From the NCBI GenBank assembly GCA_049517675.1, contig JBEKRV010000015.1, positions 5,095 through 69,094 on the forward strand: a stretch of DNA of 64,000 bases, given 5' to 3'. This DNA is from Bog-756 sp049517675. Lineage in GTDB: Bacteria > Actinomycetota > Acidimicrobiia > Acidimicrobiales > RAAP-2. Of this stretch, positions 1-10,629 are shown one piece after another. Within the stretch, counting starts at the first letter, position 1. Each line of letters starts with the position of its first letter. Below the pieces are notes generated by a model. That model did no database searches. It saw nothing but the letters and a program-made list of their open reading frames with translations, and was not told where the DNA came from. The translations under genes and the position numbers were made by a program.

Positions 1-296
1 TCTACGAGGGGTTCGGCTTGCCTGCCCTCGAGGCGCTGGCCTGCGGAGCCACGCTCGTCACCACCAGCGGCACGGCCATGGAGGAGGTGGCGGGGGAGAG
101 CGCGCTGCTCGTGCCGCCCGGTGACTCCTCCGTCCTGGCCGAGGTGCTCGACGGCATCCTCAGCGGATCCGGTGACGACCGGGCGGGATCGAGGCGGCGC
201 TCCCTCGGGTTCGACATCGTGGAGCGGCACACGTGGAAGCGGAGTGCCGATGTCCACGTGGGCGCCTATCGGACGGCGGCCGGGTCTCGTAGGTGA
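1..296 (+). CDS. Glycosyltransferase family 4, C-terminal fragment
   Basis: The window opens inside this gene. The reading frame begins at base 3 and ends at a TAG-less stop region closing at 296. The visible residues begin YEGFGLPALEALACG, the E-x7-E nucleotide-sugar binding motif of GT4 (GT-B fold) enzymes, followed by a stretch ending PPGD, as expected for the donor-binding C-terminal domain. About 97 residues are present, so roughly three quarters of the protein lies upstream of the window. Sugar donor and acceptor cannot be read from this fragment. The following epimerase-type gene suggests a nucleotide-sugar or cell-envelope glycan locus. Confidence 0.85.
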   Translation, partial: YEGFGLPALEALACGATLVTTSGTAMEEVAGESALLVPPGDSSVLAEVLDGILSGSGDDRAGSRRRSLGFDIVERHTWKRSADVHVGAYRTAAGSRR

Positions 297-340
297 GACC
301 TGCAGGCCGGGGGCCGTTCTCCCCTTGGGTGCCCAGCCGA

Positions 341-346
341 TAGGGT
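341..346 (+). promoter_or_regulatory. -10 element (TAGGGT) for a leaderless transcript
   Basis: TAGGGT lies 8 nt before the GTG at 355, with no Shine-Dalgarno between. The same arrangement recurs across the window, so the mRNA probably starts at or next to the GTG. Confidence 0.5.
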
Positions 347-354
347 GACCCGTC

Positions 355-1254
355 GTGCGCTCCTTGATCACCGGTGGACGCGGCTTCGTGGGAACGTGGC
401 TGGCCGAGCATCTCCGAAGCCGCGGGGACGACGTCGTCCAGATCGACCAGGAGGTCGAGATCACCGACCCCGTCGCGCTCTTGGATGCGGTGTCCGCGGC
501 CGCGCCCGACGCGATCTACCACCTGGCGGCGATGACCCACGTGGGACAGTCGTGGGACGAGCCGCTCCGGGTCTTCGCGGTGAACGTGCTGGGGACCGGT
601 GCCCTCCTGGCCGCCGCTCGCGAGTGCGGGAGCGACCCCACCATCCTGGTGACGAGCTCCGCCGAGGTCTACGGGGCGGTGACCGACCCTGCGATGCTGC
701 CGCTCACCGAATCGTCCCGGACCGCCCCCCTCACCCCGTATGCCGCCTCCAAGCTGGCCGCCGAGGCGCTGTGCACCCAGGCCTGGCTCGGCCACGGTCA
801 GCGGGTGGTCGTGGTGCGGCCCTTCAACCACATCGGACCGGGGCAGTCCCCGAATTTCGCCGTGGCCGCGCTGTCGAAGCGCATCGTGGACGCCGAGCGC
901 TCCGGCGCATCCGAGATCCCGGTCGGGAACCTGTCCGCCCGCCGTGACTTCACCGACGTCCGAGACGTGGTCCGCTCCTACCGCTTGCTCGTCGAGTCCG
1001 GGGAGCCCGGCGGCGTCTACAACGTCTGCTCGGGGCGCGACGTGTCGATCCAGGAGATCGCCGACCGCCTCCTGGCGGCAGCGGGGAGTTCGGTCCGCTT
1101 GGTCCCCGATCCGGCGCTGATGCGCCCGATCGAGGTGCCGGTGCTGCGTGGGGATCCCGGACTCCTGACGGGGACGACGGGATGGACGCCCGAACTCACG
1201 CTCGACCAGACCCTGGCCGACGTCCTGGCCTACTGGCGCGCCTCCCCGGCCTGA
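355..1254 (+). CDS. NAD-dependent epimerase/dehydratase, GDP-6-deoxymannose reductase-like
   Basis: This is a 299-residue extended short-chain dehydrogenase. The N-terminal TGGRGFVG is the GxxGxxG dinucleotide loop. TSSAEVYG and YAASK supply the Ser and the Tyr-xxx-Lys catalytic residues. RPFNHIGPGQSP and the NLSARRDFTDVRDV segment are typical of the GDP-4-keto-6-deoxymannose reductase (RMD) branch. By family knowledge such enzymes make GDP-6-deoxy-hexoses for surface glycans. The GTG start is supported by the nearby -10 hexamer. It follows a glycosyltransferase and is separated from the next, convergent gene by a strong hairpin. A different NDP-sugar substrate is possible. Confidence 0.8.
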   Translation: MRSLITGGRGFVGTWLAEHLRSRGDDVVQIDQEVEITDPVALLDAVSAAAPDAIYHLAAMTHVGQSWDEPLRVFAVNVLGTGALLAAARECGSDPTILVTSSAEVYGAVTDPAMLPLTESSRTAPLTPYAASKLAAEALCTQAWLGHGQRVVVVRPFNHIGPGQSPNFAVAALSKRIVDAERSGASEIPVGNLSARRDFTDVRDVVRSYRLLVESGEPGGVYNVCSGRDVSIQEIADRLLAAAGSSVRLVPDPALMRPIEVPVLRGDPGLLTGTTGWTPELTLDQTLADVLAYWRASPA

Positions 1255-1351
1255 CCTGGTCTGACCGGTCCCGGGTGGGTGCCCGGCCCCCGAGGGTGGT
1301 CGCCCCGGGCCACGGTCGACACGCTGGTCGACCGCTCCTTGTGCGGACGCG

Positions 1352-1382
1352 GAGAACGGCCCACACGTGGTGGGCCGTTCTC
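1352..1382. terminator. Bidirectional hairpin terminator
   Basis: A perfect 13-bp inverted repeat (GAGAACGGCCCAC and its complement) with a 5-nt loop (ACGTG) sits between two convergent genes (355-1254 plus, 1487-1888 minus). There is no T-tract, as is common in high-GC actinobacteria. It is well placed to end transcription from both sides. Confidence 0.75.
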
Positions 1383-1486
1383 GCGGGGACCGAGGGGGGA
1401 TTCGGTCCGGTTCGACCGGGTCCCGTAGGGCCCTGGTCCGGGTGCCGGGGTAGGCGGGGTTCCGCCCCGGCACCAGCCTGTTTCGC

Positions 1487-1888
1487 TCAGGCGACGGTGG
1501 TGGGGCGCATCGAGCGCAGCTGGGTGCGTGCGTCCTTGGCCTGGACGTGCGCCTGCTTGGCGATTTCACGGGCCTGGGCGGGCAGACGGTCCTCGAAGGG
1601 AGCGAAGACGGCCTCGACCCGCTCGATGATCTCCTCGACCCGGTCCATCAGATCCTCGACCTTGGTGTCCACGGTGCGGACGGCCTCGGTGAGGTCCCCA
1701 CGAACGGTCGACACCCGATCTGCCACGCCCGACGAGGGCTCGTGCAGCTTCGCCATGAGCTCACGACGCTGGACCTGGGCCTGCTGGAATCCGAGGACCC
1801 CTGCGCCGATGACGACGTAGGTGGCGTCCTTCGCGACGTTGGCGATGTCCTTGGCTGCCTTGGAGATGTCGGTGTTGATGTCGGTCAT
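1487..1888 (-). CDS. Hypothetical helical protein with one hydrophobic segment
   Basis: This 133-residue protein starts at an ATG preceded by AAGGAG six bases upstream. Residues about 22-38 form a short hydrophobic, Gly-rich segment (TYVVIGAGVLGFQQA). The rest is charged and predicted mostly helical, with repeated VEDLMDRVEEIIERVEAV-like heptads resembling apolipoprotein, phasin or LEA-type amphipathic helices. I do not recognise a named family. It stands alone with its own promoter region containing an inverted repeat, and an AT-richer upstream region unusual for this window. A role at a membrane or lipid surface is a guess from composition only. Confidence 0.75.
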   Translation of the reverse strand: MTDINTDISKAAKDIANVAKDATYVVIGAGVLGFQQAQVQRRELMAKLHEPSSGVADRVSTVRGDLTEAVRTVDTKVEDLMDRVEEIIERVEAVFAPFEDRLPAQAREIAKQAHVQAKDARTQLRSMRPTTVA

Positions 1889-1977
1889 GCTGTGCTCCTT
1901 GTGTCGGTTACGTGCTGACTCGTGCCGTTCCCACCGTGCCGGTGCCTCATACCGGGTCCGGTCACCGTGTTCGAATA

Positions 1978-2008
1978 CAACTGTATACGCAATGTTAAAC
2001 AGTTGCAA
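1978..2008 (-). promoter_or_regulatory. Promoter with overlapping inverted repeat upstream of the helical protein gene
   Basis: On the minus strand, TTGCAA (2008-2003) and TACAGT (1985-1980) form -35 and -10 elements with a 17-nt spacer. They overlap a 7-bp inverted repeat CAACTGT (1978-1984) / ACAGTTG (1999-2005) with a 14-nt spacer. The repeat covers both promoter boxes, so it could be an operator. The region is distinctly AT-richer than its surroundings. The leader to the ATG at 1888 would be about 85 nt and contains the AAGGAG ribosome site. Confidence 0.5.
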
Positions 2009-2059
2009 GCACTCCGCGATCACCCCGCGAACACAAGACGAGACGATGCAACCCTCCGG

Positions 2060-2116
2060 CGACCACCCGGCAACCTTCCGCCGACCACCCGGCAACCTTC
2101 CGCCGACCACCCGGCA
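2060..2116. repeat. 22-bp direct tandem repeat, about 2.6 copies
   Basis: The unit CGACCACCCGGCAACCTTCC-GC is repeated exactly at 2060-2081 and 2082-2103, with a partial third copy from 2104. It lies in the intergenic stretch between two divergent genes (1888 minus, 2251 plus). No coding frame here is convincing. It may be a slippage product or a protein-binding array. Confidence 0.8.
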
Positions 2117-2234
2117 GTCGGGCGTCGGGCGGTCGCCGGACACCCGGAGTGCCGTCTCTGGCACCGGCCGGAGACCCTCCTCTGCGGGCCGGTGATCCGA
2201 GGCGGTATGCCCCGTCACCCACCCTCCGGCCCGA

Positions 2235-2240
2235 TAGCCT
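2235..2240 (+). promoter_or_regulatory. -10 element (TAGCCT)
   Basis: TAGCCT lies 10 nt before the ATG of the GT2 gene at 2251, with no Shine-Dalgarno between, in keeping with leaderless starts elsewhere in the window. Confidence 0.4.
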
Positions 2241-2250
2241 CTGACCCCTG

Positions 2251-5200
2251 ATGGAAACACTGGCACCGCCGGTTGTCGCCGTCGTCGTCACCCACGATCC
2301 CGGTGCGTGGTTCGAGGAGACGCTGGCTTCGATCGCCTCACAGGACTACCGGGAACTGTCGGTGCTGGTGTTGGACACAGGTGCCTCCCCGGACCTCGCC
2401 GCCCGCGTGGCGGCCGTCCTCCCATCGGCCTACGTGCGCCACTTCGAGGAGAACCGTGGATTCGGGGCCACCGTCAACGAGGTCCTGTCGATGGTGGACG
2501 GCGCCGCGTACTTCCTGGTCTGTCACGATGACGTGGCCCTGTTTCCCGACGCCGTCCACCTCCTGGTGGAGGAGGCGTTCCGCTCGAATGCAGGGGTGGT
2601 CTCCCCGAAGGTGGTCAGCTGGGACGACCCGGAGCTGCTCATCCACGTCGGGATGAGTGTGGACAAGGGTGGATCGGTCGTCGATCGGGTCCAGCCGCAC
2701 GAGATCGACCACGGTCAGCACGACGCCGTCCGCGACGTCTTCGTGGCACCGGGGGGCTGCACGCTCATGCGGGCGGACCTCTTCGACGAGCTCGGCGGCT
2801 TCGACCCGACCATCGTGGCCATGGGGGAGGACCTCGACATCTGTTGGCGGGCCCAGGTGGTGGGGGCGCGGATCCTGGTGGCCCCGGACGCCCGGGTCCG
2901 GCACCTCGAAGTCCTGGCATCCGGCGAACGCAGCCTCGATCCGTCCCTCTTCGCCGCCGCGGACTCTGGCCCTGGTGGCGGAGGATCGGATGGCGGGGAA
3001 GACGAACCCGTCGTCGACGCGAGCTCCGATGCGACCGCCGTCGCACCCCCGGCCGTCCGGCCGCCGCGTCACCCGGTCACCCTTCAAGAGCTCCAGCGGC
3101 GCCACGAGCTTCTGGCCGTGCTCAAGTGCTACTCGAAGACCCACCTCGTCCGGGTCCTTCCCCAGGTGTTCGTCCTCGCCGTCGCCGAGATCGTCGTGGC
3201 CGAACTGGCCGGCAACCGGACCCGTGCCCGGGCCGTGGTCCGTGCGTGGCGATGGAACTTCGGCCGCCTGGGGGTCATCCGGACGCAGCGTGCCGAACTG
3301 CAGGCCAAACGGCGTGTGGGCGACAAGGAGATCCGCCTGCTCCAGGTGCGGGGCAGCGCGCGACTCACCGCCTATATGCGGCGGGTGTTCCAGTTCGGGT
3401 TCCACGGTGCTCATGCCGACGAGCTGGCGGCGGCGGAGGCGATCGGTCCGACGGTCCCGGTGGAGGAGGCCGCAGAGGCGGAGGCCGGCGCCGAGCAGAC
3501 CGAGGCCGGTCGGGTCAGCGGACAGGCACGTCTGGCCGTATGGCTGACCGCCACGCTGATCGTGGTGATCGGTTCGCGCGGGGTGCTGACCGGTCGACTT
3601 CCCGCCGTGGGCCAATTCACCCCGTTCCCCTCGTGGTCCGCCACCCTGTCGCAGTTCTTCACGGGGTGGCACCCGTCCGGGGTGGGCACGACGGCCCCGG
3701 CGGCACCGGCACTGGGCATCGCCGGTGTCCTCGGCACGGTGCTGATCGGATCCATGGGCCTCACCCAGAAGGTCCTGGTCTTCGGATGCCTGCCGGTAGG
3801 GGTCTGGGGCGCCGTGAGGCTGTTGCGACCGTTCGGCTCGCAGCGGGCATCCCTCGTGTCCGGGCTCGCCTATCTCGCCATGGCACTGCCCTACGACGCC
3901 CTCGCCCTCGGTCGCTGGGGGGCCCTTGTCGTGTATGCCGGTGCGCCGTGGGTCCTCGCCTCCCTCGTACGCTCCACGGGACTCGAGCCGTTCGTCCGGC
4001 GGGTGGAGGTCCCGCTGCCGCCCACCGGAGCGGGGGCGGGACCCCCGGCACCGGGAGGCGCCTGGGCGTCGCGGCACGGTCTCCTCGGTGGTGCCCTGGC
4101 CCTCGGCGTCCTCGAGGCCGTCCTCATCTCCTTCGTCCCGGCGGCGGCTCTGGTGGTCCTTCTCGTCGCACTCGCCGTGGTGGCGTCCTCGATGCTCTTC
4201 CGTGACGCCGCCTCGACCGGTCGGGCCGTGCGGCTCGCCCTCGGCTCGACCGGTGTCGCCCTGGTGATCTGCCTTCCCTGGTTCGTCGGTGTCCTGAGCT
4301 CGGGAAAGGGCGTCCTCGCCGTCTTCGGCGTGCCGACACCGACGTCGGGCGCTGCGTCCTGGGGCTCGCTGCTGCGGTTCGCCGTCGGGCCCATCGGTGG
4401 GTCCCCCCTGGCCTGGGGATTCGTCGTCGCGGCGGCGGCCCCCCTCGTCCTGGCCCGTGGCGTCCGCTTCCGGTGGGCGGTCCGGTTCTGGACGATCGCC
4501 CTCGCCTTCTGGATGGCCGCCTGGGTGATCGGGCGGGGGTGGACCGGCGGGCTGGCGGTCGACCCCCTGGTGCTCCTCGGACCGGCGGCGGCGGCAACGG
4601 CGGCCTCGATCGGCCTGGGCGTCGCCGCATTCGAGCGCGACCTTCGCAAGGCGGAGTTCGGGTGGCGCCAGCTGACCACTGCCGTGGGGATCCTCGCCGT
4701 CGCGCTCGCCTCAGTCCCGACCCTGGTGTCGGCGCTGCCCGGGCGTTGGGAGCTGCCGGTCAACGACTTCTCGCAGGCGCTGGACTGGATGCACGCCGAC
4801 ACGGCGACAGGCGCCTTCCGGGTCCTGTGGCTCGGCGATCCCCGCAGCCTCGACCTCGGCGGGTGGGGGGCCGGCGACGGCCTCGCCTACGCCACCTCGG
4901 AGAATGGACTGCCCGATGCCAGGTGGCTGTGGAATGCCACGTCGCCCGGCCCGGCCGCCGCGTTGGGTTCAGACGTCGATCTGGCCCGTGCCGACCGGAC
5001 GGACCGCCTCGGGAGTCTGATCGCACCGGCCGGCGTCCGCTACGTCGTCGTGCTCACCTCCGTGGCTCCCGAGATCCCGGGCGAGCAGACCCCGACCGTG
5101 TATCCCGTTCCGAGTGACCTGCTGCCGGCCCTCGGGCGTCAGCTCGACCTGAGCCAGGTCCTGTCCGGTACCGGCATCACCGTCTTCGCCAACGCCGACT

Positions 5201-5703
5201 GGATTCCCCAGCGGGCCGAGGTGCCCGGCGCCCCGGGGGCCGCTGTCCCCCTGGTCTCGGTGCTGGCGGCCGCCCCCGGCGTGCCGATCCTCCCCGGGGC
5301 GGTACCCGTGCTTCCCGGTCCAGCCGCCGCCCGATCGTTCCGCGGGCCCCTGGCGACCGGCACCGTGTTCGCCGCGGTGGCACCGGCCGGCAAGTGGGTG
5401 CTGGTCGGGGATTCCGGCGCGGTCGCCCGGCGGTCGTCCTCCTTCGGGTGGGCCGCCCGGTACCGGGTCCTCTCGACGACCACCGGCACCCTCCGGTTCG
5501 AAGACGGCCTCCTTCCCCTGGTGATGGGGGTGTTCTCGATCCTGGTCTGGGCGCTCGCCCTGGTGGCCCTGGTGGATCGGCGACGCATCCGGCGCGAGTG
5601 GGAGCGGGTGGGACGACCCCGCAGCTGGTCCACCAGACGGTCGTCGCACCCGGCCGAGACGCTCGAGGACGCCTGGTCCACCGACGAGGGGATGTCCAGG
5701 TGA
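2251..5703 (+). CDS. Large GT2 glycosyltransferase-membrane fusion protein
   Basis: This 1150-residue protein has an N-terminal GT2 (GT-A) domain at about residues 8-235. It shows VVVTHD at the donor end, CHDDVALFPDA as the DxD-like region, GGCTLMRADLF, and MGEDLDICWR as the ED catalytic-base region. A charged linker of about 70 residues follows. A membrane-embedded half with around ten or more hydrophobic segments covers about residues 425-900. A Val/Pro/Gly-rich extracytoplasmic part and a final transmembrane helix near residue 1090 close the protein. Related actinobacterial proteins are thought to act in cell-envelope glycan assembly. Its stop overlaps the GTG of the DUF5719-like gene, so the two are co-translated. 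Confidence 0.85.
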   Translation: METLAPPVVAVVVTHDPGAWFEETLASIASQDYRELSVLVLDTGASPDLAARVAAVLPSAYVRHFEENRGFGATVNEVLSMVDGAAYFLVCHDDVALFPDAVHLLVEEAFRSNAGVVSPKVVSWDDPELLIHVGMSVDKGGSVVDRVQPHEIDHGQHDAVRDVFVAPGGCTLMRADLFDELGGFDPTIVAMGEDLDICWRAQVVGARILVAPDARVRHLEVLASGERSLDPSLFAAADSGPGGGGSDGGEDEPVVDASSDATAVAPPAVRPPRHPVTLQELQRRHELLAVLKCYSKTHLVRVLPQVFVLAVAEIVVAELAGNRTRARAVVRAWRWNFGRLGVIRTQRAELQAKRRVGDKEIRLLQVRGSARLTAYMRRVFQFGFHGAHADELAAAEAIGPTVPVEEAAEAEAGAEQTEAGRVSGQARLAVWLTATLIVVIGSRGVLTGRLPAVGQFTPFPSWSATLSQFFTGWHPSGVGTTAPAAPALGIAGVLGTVLIGSMGLTQKVLVFGCLPVGVWGAVRLLRPFGSQRASLVSGLAYLAMALPYDALALGRWGALVVYAGAPWVLASLVRSTGLEPFVRRVEVPLPPTGAGAGPPAPGGAWASRHGLLGGALALGVLEAVLISFVPAAALVVLLVALAVVASSMLFRDAASTGRAVRLALGSTGVALVICLPWFVGVLSSGKGVLAVFGVPTPTSGAASWGSLLRFAVGPIGGSPLAWGFVVAAAAPLVLARGVRFRWAVRFWTIALAFWMAAWVIGRGWTGGLAVDPLVLLGPAAAATAASIGLGVAAFERDLRKAEFGWRQLTTAVGILAVALASVPTLVSALPGRWELPVNDFSQALDWMHADTATGAFRVLWLGDPRSLDLGGWGAGDGLAYATSENGLPDARWLWNATSPGPAAALGSDVDLARADRTDRLGSLIAPAGVRYVVVLTSVAPEIPGEQTPTVYPVPSDLLPALGRQLDLSQVLSGTGITVFANADWIPQRAEVPGAPGAAVPLVSVLAAAPGVPILPGAVPVLPGPAAARSFRGPLATGTVFAAVAPAGKWVLVGDSGAVARRSSSFGWAARYRVLSTTTGTLRFEDGLLPLVMGVFSILVWALALVALVDRRRIRREWERVGRPRSWSTRRSSHPAETLEDAWSTDEGMSR

Positions 5704-7265
5704 CCGGCCCGCCAAGGACGGACCCGACCCCATCCGATCCGGCGGGCGCGACCGGAGCCGGGGAGGCGGTGGTCGACCCGGGAGCAACGGGAGCGGTGCT
5801 CGTCGAATCCCGGGTCGCCCGACGGCGGCGTGCGCAGCGCCCGGTGACCGGACGCACCACGGCGATCGCGGCGGCCGCGGTCGTGGTCTTCGGGGTGGCC
5901 CTGGCGGCCGCACTGGTGCCACCTCCCGGTACGCCGACCGCACCGGCCGCCGGCGACGGGGTGACCATCTCCCCGGCCGACGCCCGTTCCTCGTCCTTCT
6001 TCTGTGCGACCGGGGCGGGCGTCGACGCCGGATCGGGTGCGACCGGTGTGGTGGTGCTGACCAACACCAACCACACGACGGCAACGGGCGTCATGTCGAC
6101 GGTCGGGACCTCCGGGGGCCGGGCGGTCAGGCATGCGCTGACGGTGCCGCCGCTCGGGTCGACCGAGGTCACGCCGGGCGACGGCCTGCCGGCGGGCGCC
6201 ACGGCCTCCACCTTCTCGTTCCTCGGCGGCGGGGTGACCGGCACGGCGATCATCACCGGCCCGGCGGGATGGAGTACGGCACCTTGTGCGTCGGAGGTCT
6301 CGTCGCAGTGGGACTTCGCCGGGGGCTCGACCTCGTCGGGTCTGCTCGACCTCTCCCTCTACAACCCGACCGCCGCTCCCGCAGTGGTCGACCTGACCTT
6401 CCTGACCGCGTCCGGGAACGTGCTCGACCCTCAGCCGTACCAGGGCATCACCGTGACCCCCGGGGCGCTGGTCGTGGAGGGACTCGGCTCCTACGTGCAG
6501 AACCAATCGGTGGTGGCGACGCTGGTGCAAGCGTCGTCGGGATCAGTCGTGGCCACCGAGCTCGACCAGATGGCGGTGGCATCCGGGACCGGCCTCGCGC
6601 TCCTGGCCGGAACGCCGGCCCCGGCCGTCACCTGGCGGTTCGCCCAGACGACGGCGGTCCAGGGCGGGACGGTCGAGCTCGACCTGGCCAATCCGGGAAC
6701 GTCCCCGGTGACCGCCGAGGTCTCGGTCGGGCTGCCGGGGGCCTCGGTGGAGCCCCACCAGGTCCCGTTGCCCGCCCTGACCGTGGTCACGTTCGGCGCC
6801 TCCTCGGTGGCGGGGTGGCCCCTCGGTTCCCCGTACTCCGTGACGGTCACGGCGTCGGCACCGGTCGTCGTCGGTCGCACCGTGACCGCTCCGGCCGGGG
6901 CGGCGGCACCACAGGGTGGGATCGCCATGGGGACGACGACGACGGCCACGTCCTGGCTCGTCGACGGCCCGGGTGCCCCCGGGAACCCACCGGTGTCCGG
7001 TGCTGCCCGGGACAGCCTGGCCGTGGTCAATCCGGGTTCGGCGCCGGTGAACGTCACGGTGACACCCCTCGGCGGGAGACGGCCGGTGGCCACCTTCCGG
7101 ATCCCGCGCAACGGCACGTACGTTCTCGGCGCCGGCCTGGCGGGGGGGCTCCGGCCCCTGGTGGTCGGGGCCTCCGGCCCGGTCGGGGTCGAAGCGGACA
7201 GTGGACCGTCCGGCGCTCCGGGGTCCGTGTCGTCGGCCGGATTCCCGTTCGGCCCCGGGTCATGA
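5700..7265 (+). CDS. DUF5719-like membrane-anchored extracytoplasmic protein
   Basis: This 521-residue protein starts at a GTG that overlaps the preceding stop by 4 nt (GTGA). An Arg-rich cytoplasmic N-terminus (RVARRRRAQR) precedes one transmembrane helix at about residues 55-75. The remaining 440 residues are a Thr/Val/Gly-rich beta-type ectodomain with repeated modules containing N-P-G or N-P-T turns (LYNPTAAPAVV, LANPGTSPVT, VVNPGSAPVN). This fits the DUF5719 family, usually encoded beside a GT2-membrane protein. No catalytic motif is visible. I infer an accessory role to the upstream glycosyltransferase. Confidence 0.7.
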   Translation: MTGPPRTDPTPSDPAGATGAGEAVVDPGATGAVLVESRVARRRRAQRPVTGRTTAIAAAAVVVFGVALAAALVPPPGTPTAPAAGDGVTISPADARSSSFFCATGAGVDAGSGATGVVVLTNTNHTTATGVMSTVGTSGGRAVRHALTVPPLGSTEVTPGDGLPAGATASTFSFLGGGVTGTAIITGPAGWSTAPCASEVSSQWDFAGGSTSSGLLDLSLYNPTAAPAVVDLTFLTASGNVLDPQPYQGITVTPGALVVEGLGSYVQNQSVVATLVQASSGSVVATELDQMAVASGTGLALLAGTPAPAVTWRFAQTTAVQGGTVELDLANPGTSPVTAEVSVGLPGASVEPHQVPLPALTVVTFGASSVAGWPLGSPYSVTVTASAPVVVGRTVTAPAGAAAPQGGIAMGTTTTATSWLVDGPGAPGNPPVSGAARDSLAVVNPGSAPVNVTVTPLGGRRPVATFRIPRNGTYVLGAGLAGGLRPLVVGASGPVGVEADSGPSGAPGSVSSAGFPFGPGS

Positions 7266-7350
7266 TCCGGTGCCCTCCCATCCCACCCGGGACGGCCGGA
7301 TTCCCGTCCGGACCGGTAGGACCGGGACGGTCCCGATCAGTAGCGCCGTC

Positions 7351-9606
<2,256 letters not shown>

Positions 9607-9612
9607 CCCATC

Positions 9613-9618
9613 ATGCTA
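9613..9618 (-). promoter_or_regulatory. -10 element (TAGCAT) of leaderless ftsH transcript
   Basis: On the minus strand TAGCAT is followed by six bases and then the GTG start of ftsH at 9606. No Shine-Dalgarno is present. Confidence 0.55.
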
Positions 9619-9710
9619 CGCGCCGCCGGGAGGCGTTGACGCATCGCGCCGCCCGATCGCGCCGCCCGACGGCTCGTGCGACCCGGTGCCCCGCCCCAGG
9701 GTGGGATCGG

Positions 9711-9716
9711 TATCGT
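9711..9716 (+). promoter_or_regulatory. -10 element (TATCGT) of leaderless CPBP operon
   Basis: TATCGT is followed by a six-base gap and the GTG at 9723. The only purines between are a G-run that does not resemble a placed ribosome site. Confidence 0.5.
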
Positions 9717-9722
9717 GGGGGG

Positions 9723-10628
9723 GTGAACGACCGACCCGAACAGGCGGTGGATGCCGCGGGTCCCGGCGCATCGCCCCCACCTGCTGTGGAGCGCGGGTCC
9801 TCGGTCCGGACCTTCTGGCGGGGGGACGTCCCACTCGGGCGCCAGTTGGACGCCGGCAGTGCCCCGTGCGACCGCAACGCCGCCTGGATGTGGCTGCTCT
9901 TCGCCGGACTCGGATTCCTCGGAGGCCAGGTGCTGGCCGCGGTCTTCGTCGGAGTCGCCGCCGAACTCGCCGGCCAGCTCCACTCGCTCACCGCGCTGTC
10001 GAAGCTGGCCGAACCCCCTACCTGGTACGTGGTCTCCACACTGTTCGGGCTGTGGGGCGGCTTCCTCGGGGCGGCCGTGCTGGCCAGCCAGATGAAGGGC
10101 ACCAGGCACTTCCGCACAGACCTCGGGCTCCGGTTCCGCTGGATCGATCTGATCGGCATCCCGATCGGGGTCGGCGGCCAGTACCTGATCGCGCTGATGT
10201 ACGTACCGATCGCGCCCCACGTCCACGACTTCCACCAACGCTTCTCGGCCCCGGCCCAGCGCCTGACCGGCGGCTCGCACGGTCTGGACTACATCGTGAT
10301 CGGGGTCGCCACCGTGGTCGGCGCCCCCTTCTTCGAGGAGCTGTTCTTCCGGGGCGTCCTCCTTCGGTCCCTCGCCCGGTTGTTCGGCAACTGGGGAGGC
10401 TGGGTGGGCCCCGGACTCGCCATCGTGATCAGCGGCGTGCTGTTCGGCCTGGCCCATGCCGAGTCCCTTCAACTCCTCGGACTGGCCGTCTTCGGGGTGA
10501 TCCTCGGGACCGTGTCGTACCGGACGGGCCGGCTCGGCATGGACATGGTGGCCCATGCCTCGTTCAACCTCGTGGCGATCGTCGCCGTCGTCTGCCCGAC
10601 GATCCTCAGCCTCCGGGGCCCGGTGTGA
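9723..10628 (+). CDS. CPBP-family intramembrane metalloprotease
   Basis: This 301-residue polytopic membrane protein carries the CPBP (Rce1-like) signature. PFFEELFFRG (EExxxR) lies near residue 206, and a later FGLAHAES supplies a second-motif histidine. Around six to eight hydrophobic segments are visible. Family members cleave or process membrane-bound peptides, but the substrate here is unknown. The GTG start follows a -10 hexamer by 6 nt. It is first in a tight operon: the next gene starts 1 nt after its stop, and the third overlaps the second by 4 nt. Confidence 0.88.
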   Translation: MNDRPEQAVDAAGPGASPPPAVERGSSVRTFWRGDVPLGRQLDAGSAPCDRNAAWMWLLFAGLGFLGGQVLAAVFVGVAAELAGQLHSLTALSKLAEPPTWYVVSTLFGLWGGFLGAAVLASQMKGTRHFRTDLGLRFRWIDLIGIPIGVGGQYLIALMYVPIAPHVHDFHQRFSAPAQRLTGGSHGLDYIVIGVATVVGAPFFEELFFRGVLLRSLARLFGNWGGWVGPGLAIVISGVLFGLAHAESLQLLGLAVFGVILGTVSYRTGRLGMDMVAHASFNLVAIVAVVCPTILSLRGPV

Positions 10629-10629
10629 C

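Noticed and set aside
160..1569. Long antisense frame opposite the GDP-sugar reductase
   Set aside because: Arg/Gly/His-rich product without motifs, fully antisense to a gene with clear SDR signatures. Such frames are common shadows in very GC-rich DNA.
2060..2116. Tandem repeats as a CRISPR remnant
   Set aside because: The units abut directly with no spacers, and no cas gene is present.
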